Shown piece by piece: positions 46,516 to 58,356 of a stretch of DNA of 64,000 bases. The stretch comes from Eudorina sp. 2006-703-Eu-15 (lineage: Eukaryota; Chlorophyta; Chlorophyceae; Chlamydomonadales; Volvocaceae): assembly GCA_003117195.1 (NCBI GenBank), contig BDSI01000255.1, forward strand, positions 1 through 64,000, read 5' to 3'. A program made the translations under genes and the position numbers. Under the pieces are notes generated by a model, which saw only the letters and a list, made by a program, of their open reading frames with translations, searched no databases and had not been told where the DNA came from. Within the stretch, counting starts at the first letter, position 1; every line of letters starts with the position of its first letter.

Positions 46516-49500
46516 CGTACGCACGCTACATTCAGATCCGGGACATGCCAAGGCACACCTCGGGCAGCCTCGCCCTGCTGGAGGAGCTTGTCTACAAGTA
46601 AGTTATTCATGCTGACTTTACTTTCGTCCTCGCACTAACCTGCTTCATGTCCTGTTGCAGGTTGCAGAAGGACATCCTGCGCTTGTTTGGCGAGTACAAG
46701 AACTGGGGATCTATCCCCAAGTTCCTGAACATGCGTAAGTATGTGGAGGACATACGGCAGTCACTCGTGGAACGGACCTATCTTCATAAGCCACTTCGTA
46801 TCTTCATAACCTCTTCATGGCATCTTCATAGATGGTTCATGCGCAGTTCATACGCCCGCAAAGCGCCTCATAATTTTACTTCCTACGAAGAGGAAAGGCA
46901 TATGAAGAAGACATAAAAGTACATGAAAATGATGCTATGAATGCACTGTGACAATCTTTTTGTTTTTGGGACGGGACGGCGCACGATAAGGGACGTGCGG
47001 GAAGGGACGGCGCACGACAAGGGCGGTGCGGGAAGGGACGGCGCACGACAAGGGCAGGGCGGGACGGGACGGCGCACAACAAGGGCAGGGCGGGACGGGA
47101 CGGCGCACAACAAGGGCGGTGCGGGACGGGACGGCGAAGAACAAAAGCGGTGCGGTGCAGGACGGGATGGCGCACGACAAGGGCGGTGCGGGACGGGACG
47201 GCGCACGACAAGGGAGGTGCGGGAAGGGATGGCGCACGACAAGGGCAGGGCGGGAAGGGACGGCGCACGACAAGGGAGTTGCCAGAAGGGTCGGCGCAAG
47301 ACAAGAAGCATTCAGGCGAGGCTGTCGTGGGTTTGGGCGCGGGTAAGACGGATGGCGGGGTGTGGCGGAACCCACGGGTTGCTTTACTTCACACAAACCA
47401 AACGGGAAACAGCTTTCGAAACGCGTTTCGAATGTTGGCTGGCCCCGCCCGCAGACCGTGTTTGTGTGTGTAAGGTGGGCGTGCAACGGGTTCCCGTTGA
47501 GCTGGCGCAGCCTGTTGAAGCAAGCAGCATTAAGGTCAGGCCGTCGTGGGTTTGGGCGCGGGGAGGGCGGGTGCCGGGGCGTTGCGGGACCCACGGGTTG
47601 CTTTACTTCACACAAACGAAAAGGGAAAGCAGCTTTCGAAACGCGTTTCGAATGTTGGCTGGCCCCGCCCGCAGACCGTGTTTGTGTGTGTAAGGCGGGC
47701 GTGCAACGGGTTCCCGTTGAGCTGGCGCAGCCTGTTGAAGCAAGCAGCATTCAGGTCAGGCCGTCATGGGTTTGGGCGCGGGGAGGGCGGGTGCCGCGGC
47801 GTGGCGGGACCCACGGGTTGCTTTACTTCACACAAACGAAAAGGGAAAGCATCTCTAGCAGCTGCTGATAACATAGGCTGGGCAGCCGGATTCTTTGCAT
47901 CCTGCACGGCACTGCAATTCGACGAGTGCTTTGCGTCGCCGGGCTGGTTGGCTGCGTCTGTCAGCGCGCTGGTTGCTGCTGGTACCGTTTCAAACGTTGG
48001 CTGGCCCCGCCCGCAGGCCGTGTTTGCGCGCGTGTGGAAGGCGGGCGTGCAACGGGCTCCCGTCGGGCTGGCGCAGCCTGTGGGAGCAAGCAGCATTCAG
48101 GTCAGGCCGTCGTGGGTTTGGGCGCAGGGAGGGCGGGTGCCGGGGCGTGGCGGGACCCACGGGTTGCTTTACTTCACACAAACGAAAAGGGAAAGCAGCT
48201 CTAGCAGCTGCTGATAGCATGGGCTGGGCAGCCGGATGCTTTGCACCTGCACGGCACTGCAATTCGACGAGTGCTTTGCGTCGCCGGGCTGGTTGGCTGC
48301 GTCTGTCAGCGCGCTGGTTGCTGCTGGTACCGTTTCAAACGTTGGCTGGCCCCGCCCGCAGGCCGTGTTTGCGCGCGTGTGGAAGGCGGGCGTGCAACAG
48401 GCTCCCGTCGGGCTGGCGCAGCCTGTGGGAGCAAGCAGCATTCAGGTCAGGCCGTCGTGGGTTTGGGCGCGGGGAGGGCGGGTGCCGGGGCGTGGCGGGA
48501 CCCACGGGTTGCTTTACTTCACACAAACGAAAAGGGAAAGCAGCTCTAGCAGCTGCTGATAGCATGGGCTGGGCAGCCGGATGCTTTGCACCTGCACGGC
48601 ACTGCAATTCGACGAGTGCTTTGCGTCGCCGGGCTGGTTGGCTGCGTCTGTCAGCGCGCTGGTTGCTGCTGGTACCGTTTCAAACGTTGGCTGGCCCCGC
48701 CCGCAGGCCGTGTTTGCGCGCGTGTGGAAGGCGGGCGTGCAACGGGCTCCCGTCGGGCTGGCGCAGCCTGTGGGAGCAAGCAGCATTCAGGTCAGGCCGT
48801 CGTGGGTTTGGGCGCGGGGAGGGCGGGTGCCGGGGCGTGGCGGGACCCACGGGTTGCTTTACTTCACACAAACGAAAAGGGAAAGCAGCTCTAGCAGCTG
48901 CTGATAGCATGGGCTGGGCAGCCGGATGCTTTGCACCTGCACGGCACTGCAATTCGACGAGTGCTTTGCATCGCCGGGCTGGTTGGCTACGTCTGTCAGC
49001 GCGCTGGTTGCTGCTGGTACCGTTTCAAACGTTGGCTGGCCCCGCCCGCAGGCCGTGTTTGCGCGCGTGTGGAAGGCGGGCGTGCAACGGGCTCCCGTCG
49101 GGCTGGCGCAGCCTGTGGGAGCAAGCAGCATTCAGGTCAGGCCGTCGTGGGTTTGGACGCGGGGAGGGCGGGTGCCGGGGTGTTGCGGGACCCACGGGTT
49201 GCAGTACTTCACAAACGGGGAAGCAGCTCTAGCAGCTGATGACCGTCGGATGCTATACGCGCACGCTGCTGACTGGGCGCGGGGCGGGGCTTGTGGGTGC
49301 CACTCACACTGCCTTCGTCCGGGTGCATTCAACATGCTGGGCGCCACACTCGCGCTTGGGTAAGGGAATCGCAGCTGGGATGGGCTTGTTCAGACTATGA
49401 CGGGGATTCCGCGCAGTAAGCTTCACACTTGGGCGATCCACGAATGGCCAGGGGGCGGGGAAAGGCGGGGCGGGGAAAGGCGGGGCGGGGAAAGGCGGGG

Positions 49501-52500
49501 CGGGGAAATGCGGCGCAAGGCAAGGCGGGGGCAAGGCGAGACGGGGGCAAGGCGGGCGGGGGCAAGGCGAGACGGGGCGGGGAAAGGTGGGCCGGGGAAA
49601 TGCCACGTGTGTTTGTTTGCGAGAGGTGACGGAACTCTCGTGAAACGGTGGTTCTCACCACCATGTCTTACACTGGACAGGGCACAGCGGGGCAGCATGG
49701 GAGCAGCGGGCTTAGGTTGGGCGGGGTGGACTGGTAAGACCGTTTCATGCTCAGGGAATTGACGGGCTGGGGAAGGGGGCTGGCGGGGAAGGCGGATCAG
49801 TGCTCAGGCACAGGGAACGCCATCAGGAGACTCCCGTAAAGGGTATCATCCGTCGGCGGAAAGGGCAGCCCGAGATTCGAGAGCAGCAGGGGGTCGCGCA
49901 TGGCCCGAATCACGTTCCTGAAACGGCCCCCGGCTGAAACCTATGCGGGACAGCCTTGCAGCACCGTCCAGACGGGCGCCCAAACGAATCTTGACGCGCC
50001 GTCGCATCTGGAGACTCCCATCAAGGGTATCATCCGTCGGCGGAAAGGGCAGCCCGACATTCGAGAGCAGCAGGGGGTCGCGCATGGCCCGAATCACGTT
50101 CCTGAAACGGCCCCCGGCTGAAACCTATGCGGGACAGCCTTGCAGCACCGTCCAGACGGGCGCCCAAACGAATCTTGATGCGCCGTCGCATCTGGAGACT
50201 CCCGTCAAGGGTATCATCCGTCGGCGGAAAGGGCAGCCCGAGATTCGAGAGCAGGCTGTCGCGCATTGGCCGTCACGTTCCAGGAAACACCCCCCGCGTG
50301 TCAGGACATGTGATTGGTTTGGGCTCACAAGAGATGTTTTACGGTTCTGTTGAGGTCACGAACGGTACTCACAAGCACACAAAGTGCATTGTTCTTGAGT
50401 ACGGAAGCACGTTTGCTGCATGCAGCTGAATTCTCAAGCGTCCATGCGTCCTTGACTCCTTTGTAATATTATCATACCTTCTTAACATATTATTGATAAC
50501 TGCTATCACATTCTTATGCCAACATGCAGAATGTTATCCTTGACCGCTGACAACCAAGTTGACCCAGCCTTGCACGTACCATACGCTCATCCCATGGACG
50601 CACTCGTGATCTGTTAATAATTTTTGACGTAGAAAGGCTGTCCAGTTGCCTTGACTCTTAGCGTTCTGGCAGCTCTTGAGGCTGGCTTCACAAGCGACAG
50701 AATGCGACAGACCGATTACACGGCTTTCATATTGGGCCGAGACTATGCTTTCTGGTGAGAGTATAATGTTGTTGGTGTGTTGCAGCTTTGAGTTCGCATT
50801 TCTTCTGTTGTGCTGCCGACTGCATCAATGGTTGACTGTCCCCCAACATAAGAATGATTCGCAACCATCTGTCTTCCCGTTACAGGAGAAGCGTGGTCAA
50901 CGACTGAAGTGCCTGCTGAGGCACCGCTTGTGGAGCCGGTGGAGCACAGCAGCTGTGGGGCGAGCCGGTGGAGCACAGCAGCTGTGGGGCGAGCCGGTGG
51001 AGCACAGCAGCTGTGGGGCGAGCGGCTAAGCAAAGCGTCTAGTTGGTGCATAACCGTGGTCGCGGCAGGGGGCGCGGGGGCAAGGCGACTGGGGGCAAGG
51101 CGACTGGGCGCGATCAGTCTGGGGCAGATAAGTCTGGGGCAGAGAAATCCACGTAGGGTGGGATGGAAAACATTCAGGAGCACGTCATCTGGCAGAAGGG
51201 ACCCAAGCACAGCCGGCGGTAGCTGAAAGTTACGTGCTCGGATGCCTGTCATTGTGCGGACGGCATTGGACCGTTGGATGAAGTGGTTTCTATGAAGTGC
51301 TTCGTACAAAGTAGTTCGTATGAAGTGCTTGGGAGGGCCTTAATACGCGGATGAAGTGGGGCCTACGCGAAGTACTTCATATGCATCTGAAGTACTTCAT
51401 CTAGCTTACAAGTTACAAGTTTCCCTTCATTTGCAGGGTCCGCAGCAGACAACGACGGGGCGAAGTACCTGCAGCTGCGCCTCAGTAAGCAGCTGCGCAG
51501 CGAGTGGGGCCTGCTCCCCTGCCACCTGGACCTCTGCAAGGCAAGTTTCAGGGGCTTGCTCCGTAGTTGTGCTGAGTTGGGGCCTGCAGAGAACGATAAA
51601 AGTATGCATTAACAATTTTGTCCTCCTGCAGGTGATGATCAGGCGGGTGTGCTACTTGTACTGCGCCTCCAGCGAGACGGTCGTGTATGTCCATGGGGGC
51701 CGCTTTGCATCAAAAATATTCGGCAACAAGGGTGTGCAACCTGCTTGCGACGTGTCTGTCCGCAGCGACGAGGATGGCACTTGGTACGGCCGGGTAAGTG
51801 AATGAGTTGCAACCGCACATACAGCATCCCGTGATGTCTGGTTGTTAATGGGCAATGCAACCTGCAGGTGCAGCTGCTGCTGAGTGTCACGTGGGAGAAG
51901 GAAACGCTGGATCTGCTGTACATACGCTGGTCCACGGCAAAGGAGGACGAGTGGAACCGGGACCTCAACCTGCGCCCATTGGAGTGGCACAGGTGTGTAG
52001 TAGTAAGATATTCCCGCGTGTGACGCTCTTAGTCATCCCTGTCAGCTCACAGTCGGTCTCTTTTCCACCCCTCCACAGGAAGTCCGGTGCACCCGCTGAG
52101 TCGTTTGGGTGCATCCCGTTGGAGACTGTCATCGAGCGTGTCTGCATTGTCCGGATCCCACGCCCACCAACCGGCACGCGCAGCAATGAGGAGTTGGCAG
52201 GCAAGGATGAGGAGATTACGTCACGGTTTGTGCTGAATAATCTTGTCGGCCGTCCCCTGGAGGAGGTTTTGTCTGTGGTCCATATCGACTGTGATGACAC
52301 ATGGCGAGCAGAAAGAGAGAAGGATAGACTCTGCCCATCCCAGGCCATTGCACGCTTGGGTGAGATCACGGCTGCTGCTGAGGCCAAGAAGTGGGGTTGG
52401 CAATACGTGGTGGCAGAAGGTGGTGAGGACAAGCCTGATAAGTCGAAGGAGCCCAGCCAGCAGTCCGAGGAGTCCAAGGACTCTGACGAGTCTGAGGGAA

Positions 52501-52589
52501 CCGATCAGCCTGATGGGCGAGCACTACGAGCGGGAGGGCGCCGGCGGGGAAGCATGAGAGGGCGGGGTCGGGGGAACACGGGGGAGTGA
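46516..52589 (+). CDS. transposon-borne gene, C-terminal exons (CACTA/KDZ-like C-terminal region suspected)
   Basis: Supported exons are 46516-46597, 46661-about 46760, 51437-51540, 51632-51793, 51868-51992 and 52079-52589 (TGA). From exon three on, all junctions are in phase. 51540 uses a GC donor (AAG|GCAAGT) and the others use GT. Early exons read EELVYKLQKDILRLFGEYK and MRKYVEDIRQS. Later ones read TWYGRVQLLLSVTWEKETLD then LLYIRW, a beta-rich layout like the C-termini of CACTA and KDZ transposases (recalled, not searched). The end is acidic then RG-rich (GRRRGSMRGRGRG). No 5' exons or catalytic triad fit between the left end of the element and 46516. The central intron of about 4.7 kb is full of GC-rich repeats and may itself be an insertion. 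Confidence 0.65.
46975..47310. repeat. 31-bp GC-rich tandem repeat
   Basis: About ten copies of GGGACGGCGCACGACAAGGG plus GCGGTGCGGGA. They make long open frames on both strands that are not supported as genes. Confidence 0.92.
47320..49215. repeat. tandem repeat with 223-bp and 345-bp unit forms
   Basis: TTGCTTTACTTCACACAAAC recurs at about 47378, 47600, 47819, 48164, 48509 and 48854. The first units are about 220 bp. The later ones are 345 bp because they carry an extra segment of about 122 bp (from TCTAGCAGCTGCTGAT to GGTACC). The 345-bp copies are almost identical. 345 is 115 codons, which explains the 445-codon open frame 47895-49232. Confidence 0.92.
49448..49590. repeat. G-rich 15-20-bp repeat, quadruplex-prone
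   Basis: Copies of GGCGGGGCGGGGAAA grade into GGGGGCAAGGCGAGAC. Runs of four or five G are separated by one to four bases over about 140 bp on the plus strand. Confidence 0.88.
49830..50290. repeat. 184-bp tandem repeat, about 2.5 copies
   Basis: GGGTATCATCCGTCGGCGGA starts at 49841, 50025 and 50209. Its length is close to the satellite unit, but the sequence is unrelated. Confidence 0.92.
50935..51027. repeat. 29-bp tandem repeat, three copies
   Basis: Unit GCCGGTGGAGCACAGCAGCT plus GTGGGGCGA. Confidence 0.92.
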
Positions 52590-52654
52590 GGGCAACGGCG
52601 GGGAAGCGGGAGGGGCGGGAAAATGGGAGGGCGCAGGGGTGGATAGGATAGGGA

Positions 52655-52825
52655 TCCGATCACACTGAGGGTACACAGGATGGATGGATGCCGTGTAGTG
52701 TGTGGACGGTTGCAACCTGAGGGAGGGACACAGGATGGATGGATGCCGTGTAGTGTGTGGACGGTTGCAAACTGAGGGAGGGATACAGGATGGATGGATG
52801 CCGTGTAGCGTGTGGACAGATCACG
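52655..52825. repeat. 55-bp tandem repeat, about three copies
   Basis: ACAGGATGGATGGATGCCGT starts at 52675, 52730 and 52785. It lies in the 3' flank of the transposon gene. Confidence 0.92.
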
Positions 52826-52849
52826 CATGTAACCACACTCTGCTAATAC

Positions 52850-53195
52850 AATGGTCTATAGACCAATGACTACTGCCGTTCAGCGGTAATTGCTATAGAC
52901 AATCGACTATAGACCACCATCTAAAGACCGACGAGGCCAGGCGTCTATAGCTGATTGATCTTTCTGCGCGATAGACGATTCGTCTATAGACCACCATCTA
53001 CAGACGAGGCCCGGCATCTATAGATGGCCGTCTGTCTGCACAATAGATCATCGTCTATAGACGCATCGTCTATAGGTGATCCATAGACGAGTCGTCTATA
53101 GACGACCCAATCGATCATCTAAAAGGATGGTGTATTGGTCGACTATAGACGACTCGTCTATAATCGCAAATAGATGGACTATAGGTAGTTTTCCA
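52850..53195. repeat. right subterminal repeats, CGTCTATAGACG type
   Basis: Many copies of CGTCTATAGACG, GTCTATAGACCA and relatives, mirroring 45670-46010. Confidence 0.85.
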
Positions 53196-53206
53196 TTTTA
53201 CAGACG

Positions 53207-54683
53207 ATGGTGACGGCCCTACAACAGCAGGCGACGAAGTGCACCCCCATATGGCCGCCTCACAGCCTTCCCGCTGCTTGCGAATTAATTCCTCTGACAC
53301 CTTTACATGATGGCGGCCCCGCCTGCGTCAATTCGCAAGCAATACGGTCTCTCTGTGCCCCCCCGCCAGGCTGTGGAACCGTGGCAGGGGTGGTGACGGC
53401 CCAGCAACAGCAGGCGACAAAGTGCACCCCCATATGGCCGCCGCACAGCCTTCCCGCTGCTTGCAAATGAATTCCCCCGACACCTTTACATGATGGCAGC
53501 CCCGCCTGCGTCAATTCGCAAGCAGTACGGTCTCTCTGTGCCCCCCCGCCAGGCTGTGGAACCGTGGCGGGGGTGGTGACGGCCCTACAACAGCAGGCGA
53601 CGAAGTGCACCCCCATATGGCCGCCGCACAGCCTTCCCGCTGCTTGCGAATTAATTCCTCTGACACCTTTACATGATGGCGGCCCCGCCTGCGTCAATTC
53701 GCAAGCAGTACGGTCTCTCTGTGCCCCCCGCCAGGCTGTGGAACCATGGCAGGGGTGGTGACGGCCCAGCAACAGCAGGCGACGAAGTGCACCCCCATAT
53801 GGCCGCCTCACAGCCTTCCCGCTGCTTGCAAATTAATTCCTCTGACACCTTTACATGATGGCGGCCCCGCCTGCGTCAATTCGCAAGCAGTACGGTCTCT
53901 CTGTGCCCCCCCGCCAGGCTGTGGAACTGTGGCGGGGATGGTGACGGCCCTACAACAGCAGGCGACGAAGTGCACCCCCACATGGCCGCCTCACAGCCTT
54001 CCCGCTGCTTGCGAATTAATTCCTCTGACACCTTTACATGATGGCGGCCCCGCCTGCGTCAATTCGCAAGCAGTACGGTCTCTCTGTGCCCCCCCGCCAG
54101 GCTGTGGAACCGTGGCAGGGGTGGTGACGGCCCAGCAACAGCAGGCGACAAAGTGCACCCCCATATGGCCGCCGGACAGCCTTCCCGCTGCTTGCAAATG
54201 AATTCTCCCGACACATTTACATGATGGCAGCCCCGCCTGCGTCAATTCGCAAGCAGTACGGTCTCTCTGTGCCCCCCCCCCAGGCTGTGGAACCGTGGCG
54301 GGGGTGGTGACGGCCCTACAACAGCAGGCGACGAAGTGCACCCCATATGGCCGCCTCACAGCCTTCCCGCTGCTTGCGAATTAATTCCCCCGACACCTTT
54401 ACATGATGATGGCCCCGCCTGCGTCAATTCGCAAGCAGTACGGTGTCTCTGTGCCCCCCCGCCAGGCTGTGGAACCGTGGCGGGGGTGGTGACGGCCCTA
54501 CAACAGCAGGCGACGAAGTGCACCCCCATATGGCCGCCGCACAGCCTTCCCGCTGCTTGCGCATTAATTCCCCCGACACCTTTACATGATGATGGCCCCG
54601 CCTGCGTCAATTCGCAAGCAGTACGGTCTCTCTGTGCCCCCCCGCCAGGCTGTGGAACCGTGGCAGGGATGGTGACGGCCCAG
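53207..54683. repeat. about 183-bp satellite array, segment 3
   Basis: The last eight or so units, same family. Variant order (AAGCAATACGG, GATGGCAGCCCCG, AAATGAATTC, GCGCATTAATTC) resembles 14900-16470. The array ends at CGGCCCAG directly before the inverted repeat. Confidence 0.97.
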
Positions 54684-54713
54684 CTAGAGGGTACTCTTCC
54701 CCTGCTCGGCAGG
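54684..54713 (-). repeat. inverted repeat bounding the satellite, right copy
   Basis: CTAGAGGGTACTCTTC then CCCTGCTCGGCAGG. It is the reverse complement of 13507-13535 apart from one extra base and a few mismatches. Confidence 0.9.
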
Positions 54714-54870
54714 AGCTTGAAACTGAAATGACTGTGTCCCTCCTGGGAGCCCGCAGGAGGGAGGGTCCCTCCTGGGACCTGACAGGAGGTTGGGCTACCT
54801 TCTGCAGGAGGCTAACATGTTCTTGCAAGACTGTACATGAAAAGTTCATCTCTCCTGCAGGAGAGTGTAA

Positions 54871-55282
54871 GAGTATTCCTCGTCAGATGCAGAGCACTCC
54901 TTTATGTTTTTAGTGTATAGTATTTGATGATTTATTATATTTTAACTATGTACTGAAATGATGGCGTATGTGATAGTTGTATGGCAAGATATTATCGGAC
55001 GGCTGGGCCAGACTAGTCAGACGAGTGGCACTCTGATTACTCTGCCTTTCCTTTCAGGAGTCATATGGATACATGCTTCTGCACAGATGCATAGTATGGC
55101 TGCATGCTCCCCCTCCCGTGGGTGATGGAGGATGGGTGCACTGCCCTTGGTAAGGGGTGATGGGCTGGGGTGCCTACAGGCTGTCTGGGCATGTTGGAAC
55201 AATCGCTTGGGACTCATGTCCACTTTGTTATGTTACAATAATTGGTAATGCTGCTTGCCACCCTTGACCCCGGATCTTTCTC
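54871..55282. other. spacer between the satellite element and the minus-strand gene cluster
   Basis: AT-richer, non-repetitive DNA. The 3' end of the methyltransferase-like gene may extend into 55228-55282. No other feature is seen. Confidence 0.5.
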
Positions 55283-56896
<1,614 letters not shown>

Positions 56897-56955
56897 CTGC
56901 ATACAGTTACAAAAATGTGTTGATGATACCTTTGCACATCAAATAAAGGATTGTA

Positions 56956-58062
56956 CTATACAACCCTTGATAGCCGCTTGTACACCAACAGATGAAGACC
57001 GTACGCATGCTCTTCTTTTAATCGCAACTCTTCACCAACAAACCTGACTCTGCTAGTCTCATCCATATCATCATAATAGTACCACCCGTTTTGTAACCAA
57101 TGTAGGTTACGGACATGGAAATAACATGTAAAGTGGCTGCCTAGGTGCACCACCAGTCCTTCTAGGGAATAATATGTACCACCAACATTGAGTGATCCAC
57201 CCGGGATAAGGCGCCTGATCATCATTGCGAGATTCATGCCACAGCGCAATTGATCCATGTCATACATGATTCGTACCCCAATTATATCACATGGGGTGAC
57301 ATGTAAGGAATATGTACAAGACGACTCAGCTGAGCACTCTGCCCTTGATGCAGACTTCACCATATAAGTCTTGTTCAATGCCCGTTGAATTTCAGTGGTC
57401 AAATCGAGGCATGCTGCCACCTGGTTGTTACCCGTGGCACAGTCACATGGGCGTGGTGCCTTTACGGTGAGAAAAGCCCCATTTTCACAAAACACATCAC
57501 AGTCTGATAGCTTGCCCACTGAAACTTCATGATAGCAACCACATGCACGACAGCAATGAACCACTCCCTTTGGTGCTAACCAAAACCCAGGTATCACACC
57601 AGGACCTGTACGAATGTGCACGAATACTGAAAACAGCAAACTTGCAGAAACATGCTTATTTTTATGCCAAATCTCTTCGTTGTATATAAAATATGCCCTC
57701 CTCATTGTCCTCTCAATTTGAGACTGGGCGTTGTCAATTAGTGCCTGGTCCTGGTGTTCCAAAGCGTCAACAAGATCAATAACTGCTTTCCCAACATCCC
57801 CAGCTTGCAACAAAAGATGCTTGGGAACAGTTATGGCCATTAACATGCATACTGAATCAAGAGCACAGAGATTGTCACGCCATTTAGGCACTACAACCTT
57901 CACATCTCCCCAGACACCAGACACTCCCCTATTCACAAAAATCTCTGGTCCCATTGGTACCTTGGAAAGGCCATCTACGCCTACAGTAGCCTCTTGTTTT
58001 CCTACACCAAGCCCTGCAAATATCAACCACAAAAGCCACAAAAGCACATGGTAGGGTCTCAT
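56956..58062 (-). CDS. ubiquitin-specific protease-like (peptidase C19) protein
   Basis: Would remove ubiquitin or a related modifier from proteins. A catalytic Cys box reads NLCALDSVCML near the N-terminus. A His box near the C-terminus reads YYSLEGLVVHLGSHFTCYF, followed by WYYYDD and a closing LLVYKRL, the usual end of USP domains. In between lie Cys pairs (CCRACGC, CDCATG) that could form a zinc finger. At up to 368 residues it is a short, single-domain USP. The first 16 or so residues (MRPYHVLLWLLWLIFAG) are hydrophobic, but the DNA also reads as a pyrimidine-rich intron end with TTTGCAG at about 58014. The real exon may therefore start at 58013 with an upstream exon not identified. It lies 295 bp downstream of the larger gene and 60 bp upstream of the methyltransferase-like gene, same strand. 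Confidence 0.7.
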   Translation of the reverse strand: MRPYHVLLWLLWLIFAGLGVGKQEATVGVDGLSKVPMGPEIFVNRGVSGVWGDVKVVVPKWRDNLCALDSVCMLMAITVPKHLLLQAGDVGKAVIDLVDALEHQDQALIDNAQSQIERTMRRAYFIYNEEIWHKNKHVSASLLFSVFVHIRTGPGVIPGFWLAPKGVVHCCRACGCYHEVSVGKLSDCDVFCENGAFLTVKAPRPCDCATGNNQVAACLDLTTEIQRALNKTYMVKSASRAECSAESSCTYSLHVTPCDIIGVRIMYDMDQLRCGMNLAMMIRRLIPGGSLNVGGTYYSLEGLVVHLGSHFTCYFHVRNLHWLQNGWYYYDDMDETSRVRFVGEELRLKEEHAYGLHLLVYKRLSRVV

Positions 58063-58356
58063 TCAGGGTCAACCATCATCATGTCACCATCTATTCAGTG
58101 GCACAAGTGTACATGGAAAACCACCACCCTTGCCCATGGAAATGAAGCAACATACATGGAAAGCAAAAACGGCAGGCCGAGGCTCAAGGCAACATACTAC
58201 ATTTCCAAATTACTGTATATTTTACTATTTTATTTGTTACTCTTTTTATTTTTGTTAACCTCTGAAGTGTAGTAGGCAACACAATCAGCTTGGTGCCCCA
58301 CACAACTTAAATAAATAAGAAACACAGATGGCATGCACTAGTCAAGGCACAGAGAG

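Larger units (their letters stand above)
46765..51430. mobile_element. candidate element nested in the transposon gene (ACTTCAT-type edges)
   Basis: The left edge (46780-46900) has repeated CTTCATA, CTTCGTA and CTTCATGG words. The right edge (51270-51415) has the reverse complements (ATGAAGTG, TACGAAG, GAAGTACTTC). Between them lie several unrelated GC-rich tandem repeats. Oppositely oriented motif clusters suggest another terminal-inverted-repeat element inside the gene of the 45649-53206 element. No clear terminal repeat or target duplication was found. Confidence 0.35.
45649..53206. mobile_element. 7.56-kb DNA transposon inserted in the satellite (AT target duplication)
   Basis: The satellite word GCGGGGATGGTGACGG is split after GGGGAT and resumes as ATGGTGACGG, so AT is the 2-bp target duplication. 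The element starts CGTCTGTA and ends TACAGACG. Both ends carry several hundred bases of iterated CTATAG-type palindromes (45670-46010 and 52850-53195). A short target duplication, short terminal inverted repeats and dense subterminal motifs fit the EnSpm/CACTA group, though the ends are not the usual CACTA. It carries a plus-strand gene lacking any visible transposase core, so it is probably a deleted or accessory copy. Confidence 0.85.
13355..54870. mobile_element. candidate terminal-inverted-repeat transposon whose body is the 183-bp satellite
   Basis: Both outer flanks of the satellite are rich in CCTGCAGG and CTCCTG words (13365-13510 and 54714-54870). Next to the satellite lies a 29/30-bp inverted repeat (13507-13535 and 54684-54713: CCTGCCG then GAAGAGTACCCTCTAG). 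Possible outer termini are CACCGTCCTGCAGG on the left and the reverse complement of CACTCTCCTGCAGG on the right. I could not find a target duplication, so the outermost limits are approximate. Mirror-image motif-rich flanks indicate one element whose interior expanded into satellite DNA. It has no transposase and would be non-autonomous. Confidence 0.5.

Noticed and set aside
46935..47750. Arg/Pro/Ser-rich minus frame and Gly/Arg-rich plus frames
   Set aside because: Translations of the 31-bp and 220-bp repeats.
47895..49232. 445-codon frame with repeated SALRRRAGWLRLSARWLLL
   Set aside because: Produced by the 345-bp repeat (115 codons). Frames are open on both strands.
13536..54683. CRISPR-like array
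   Set aside because: Units are contiguous with no unique spacers, far too long, and in eukaryotic DNA with spliceosomal introns.
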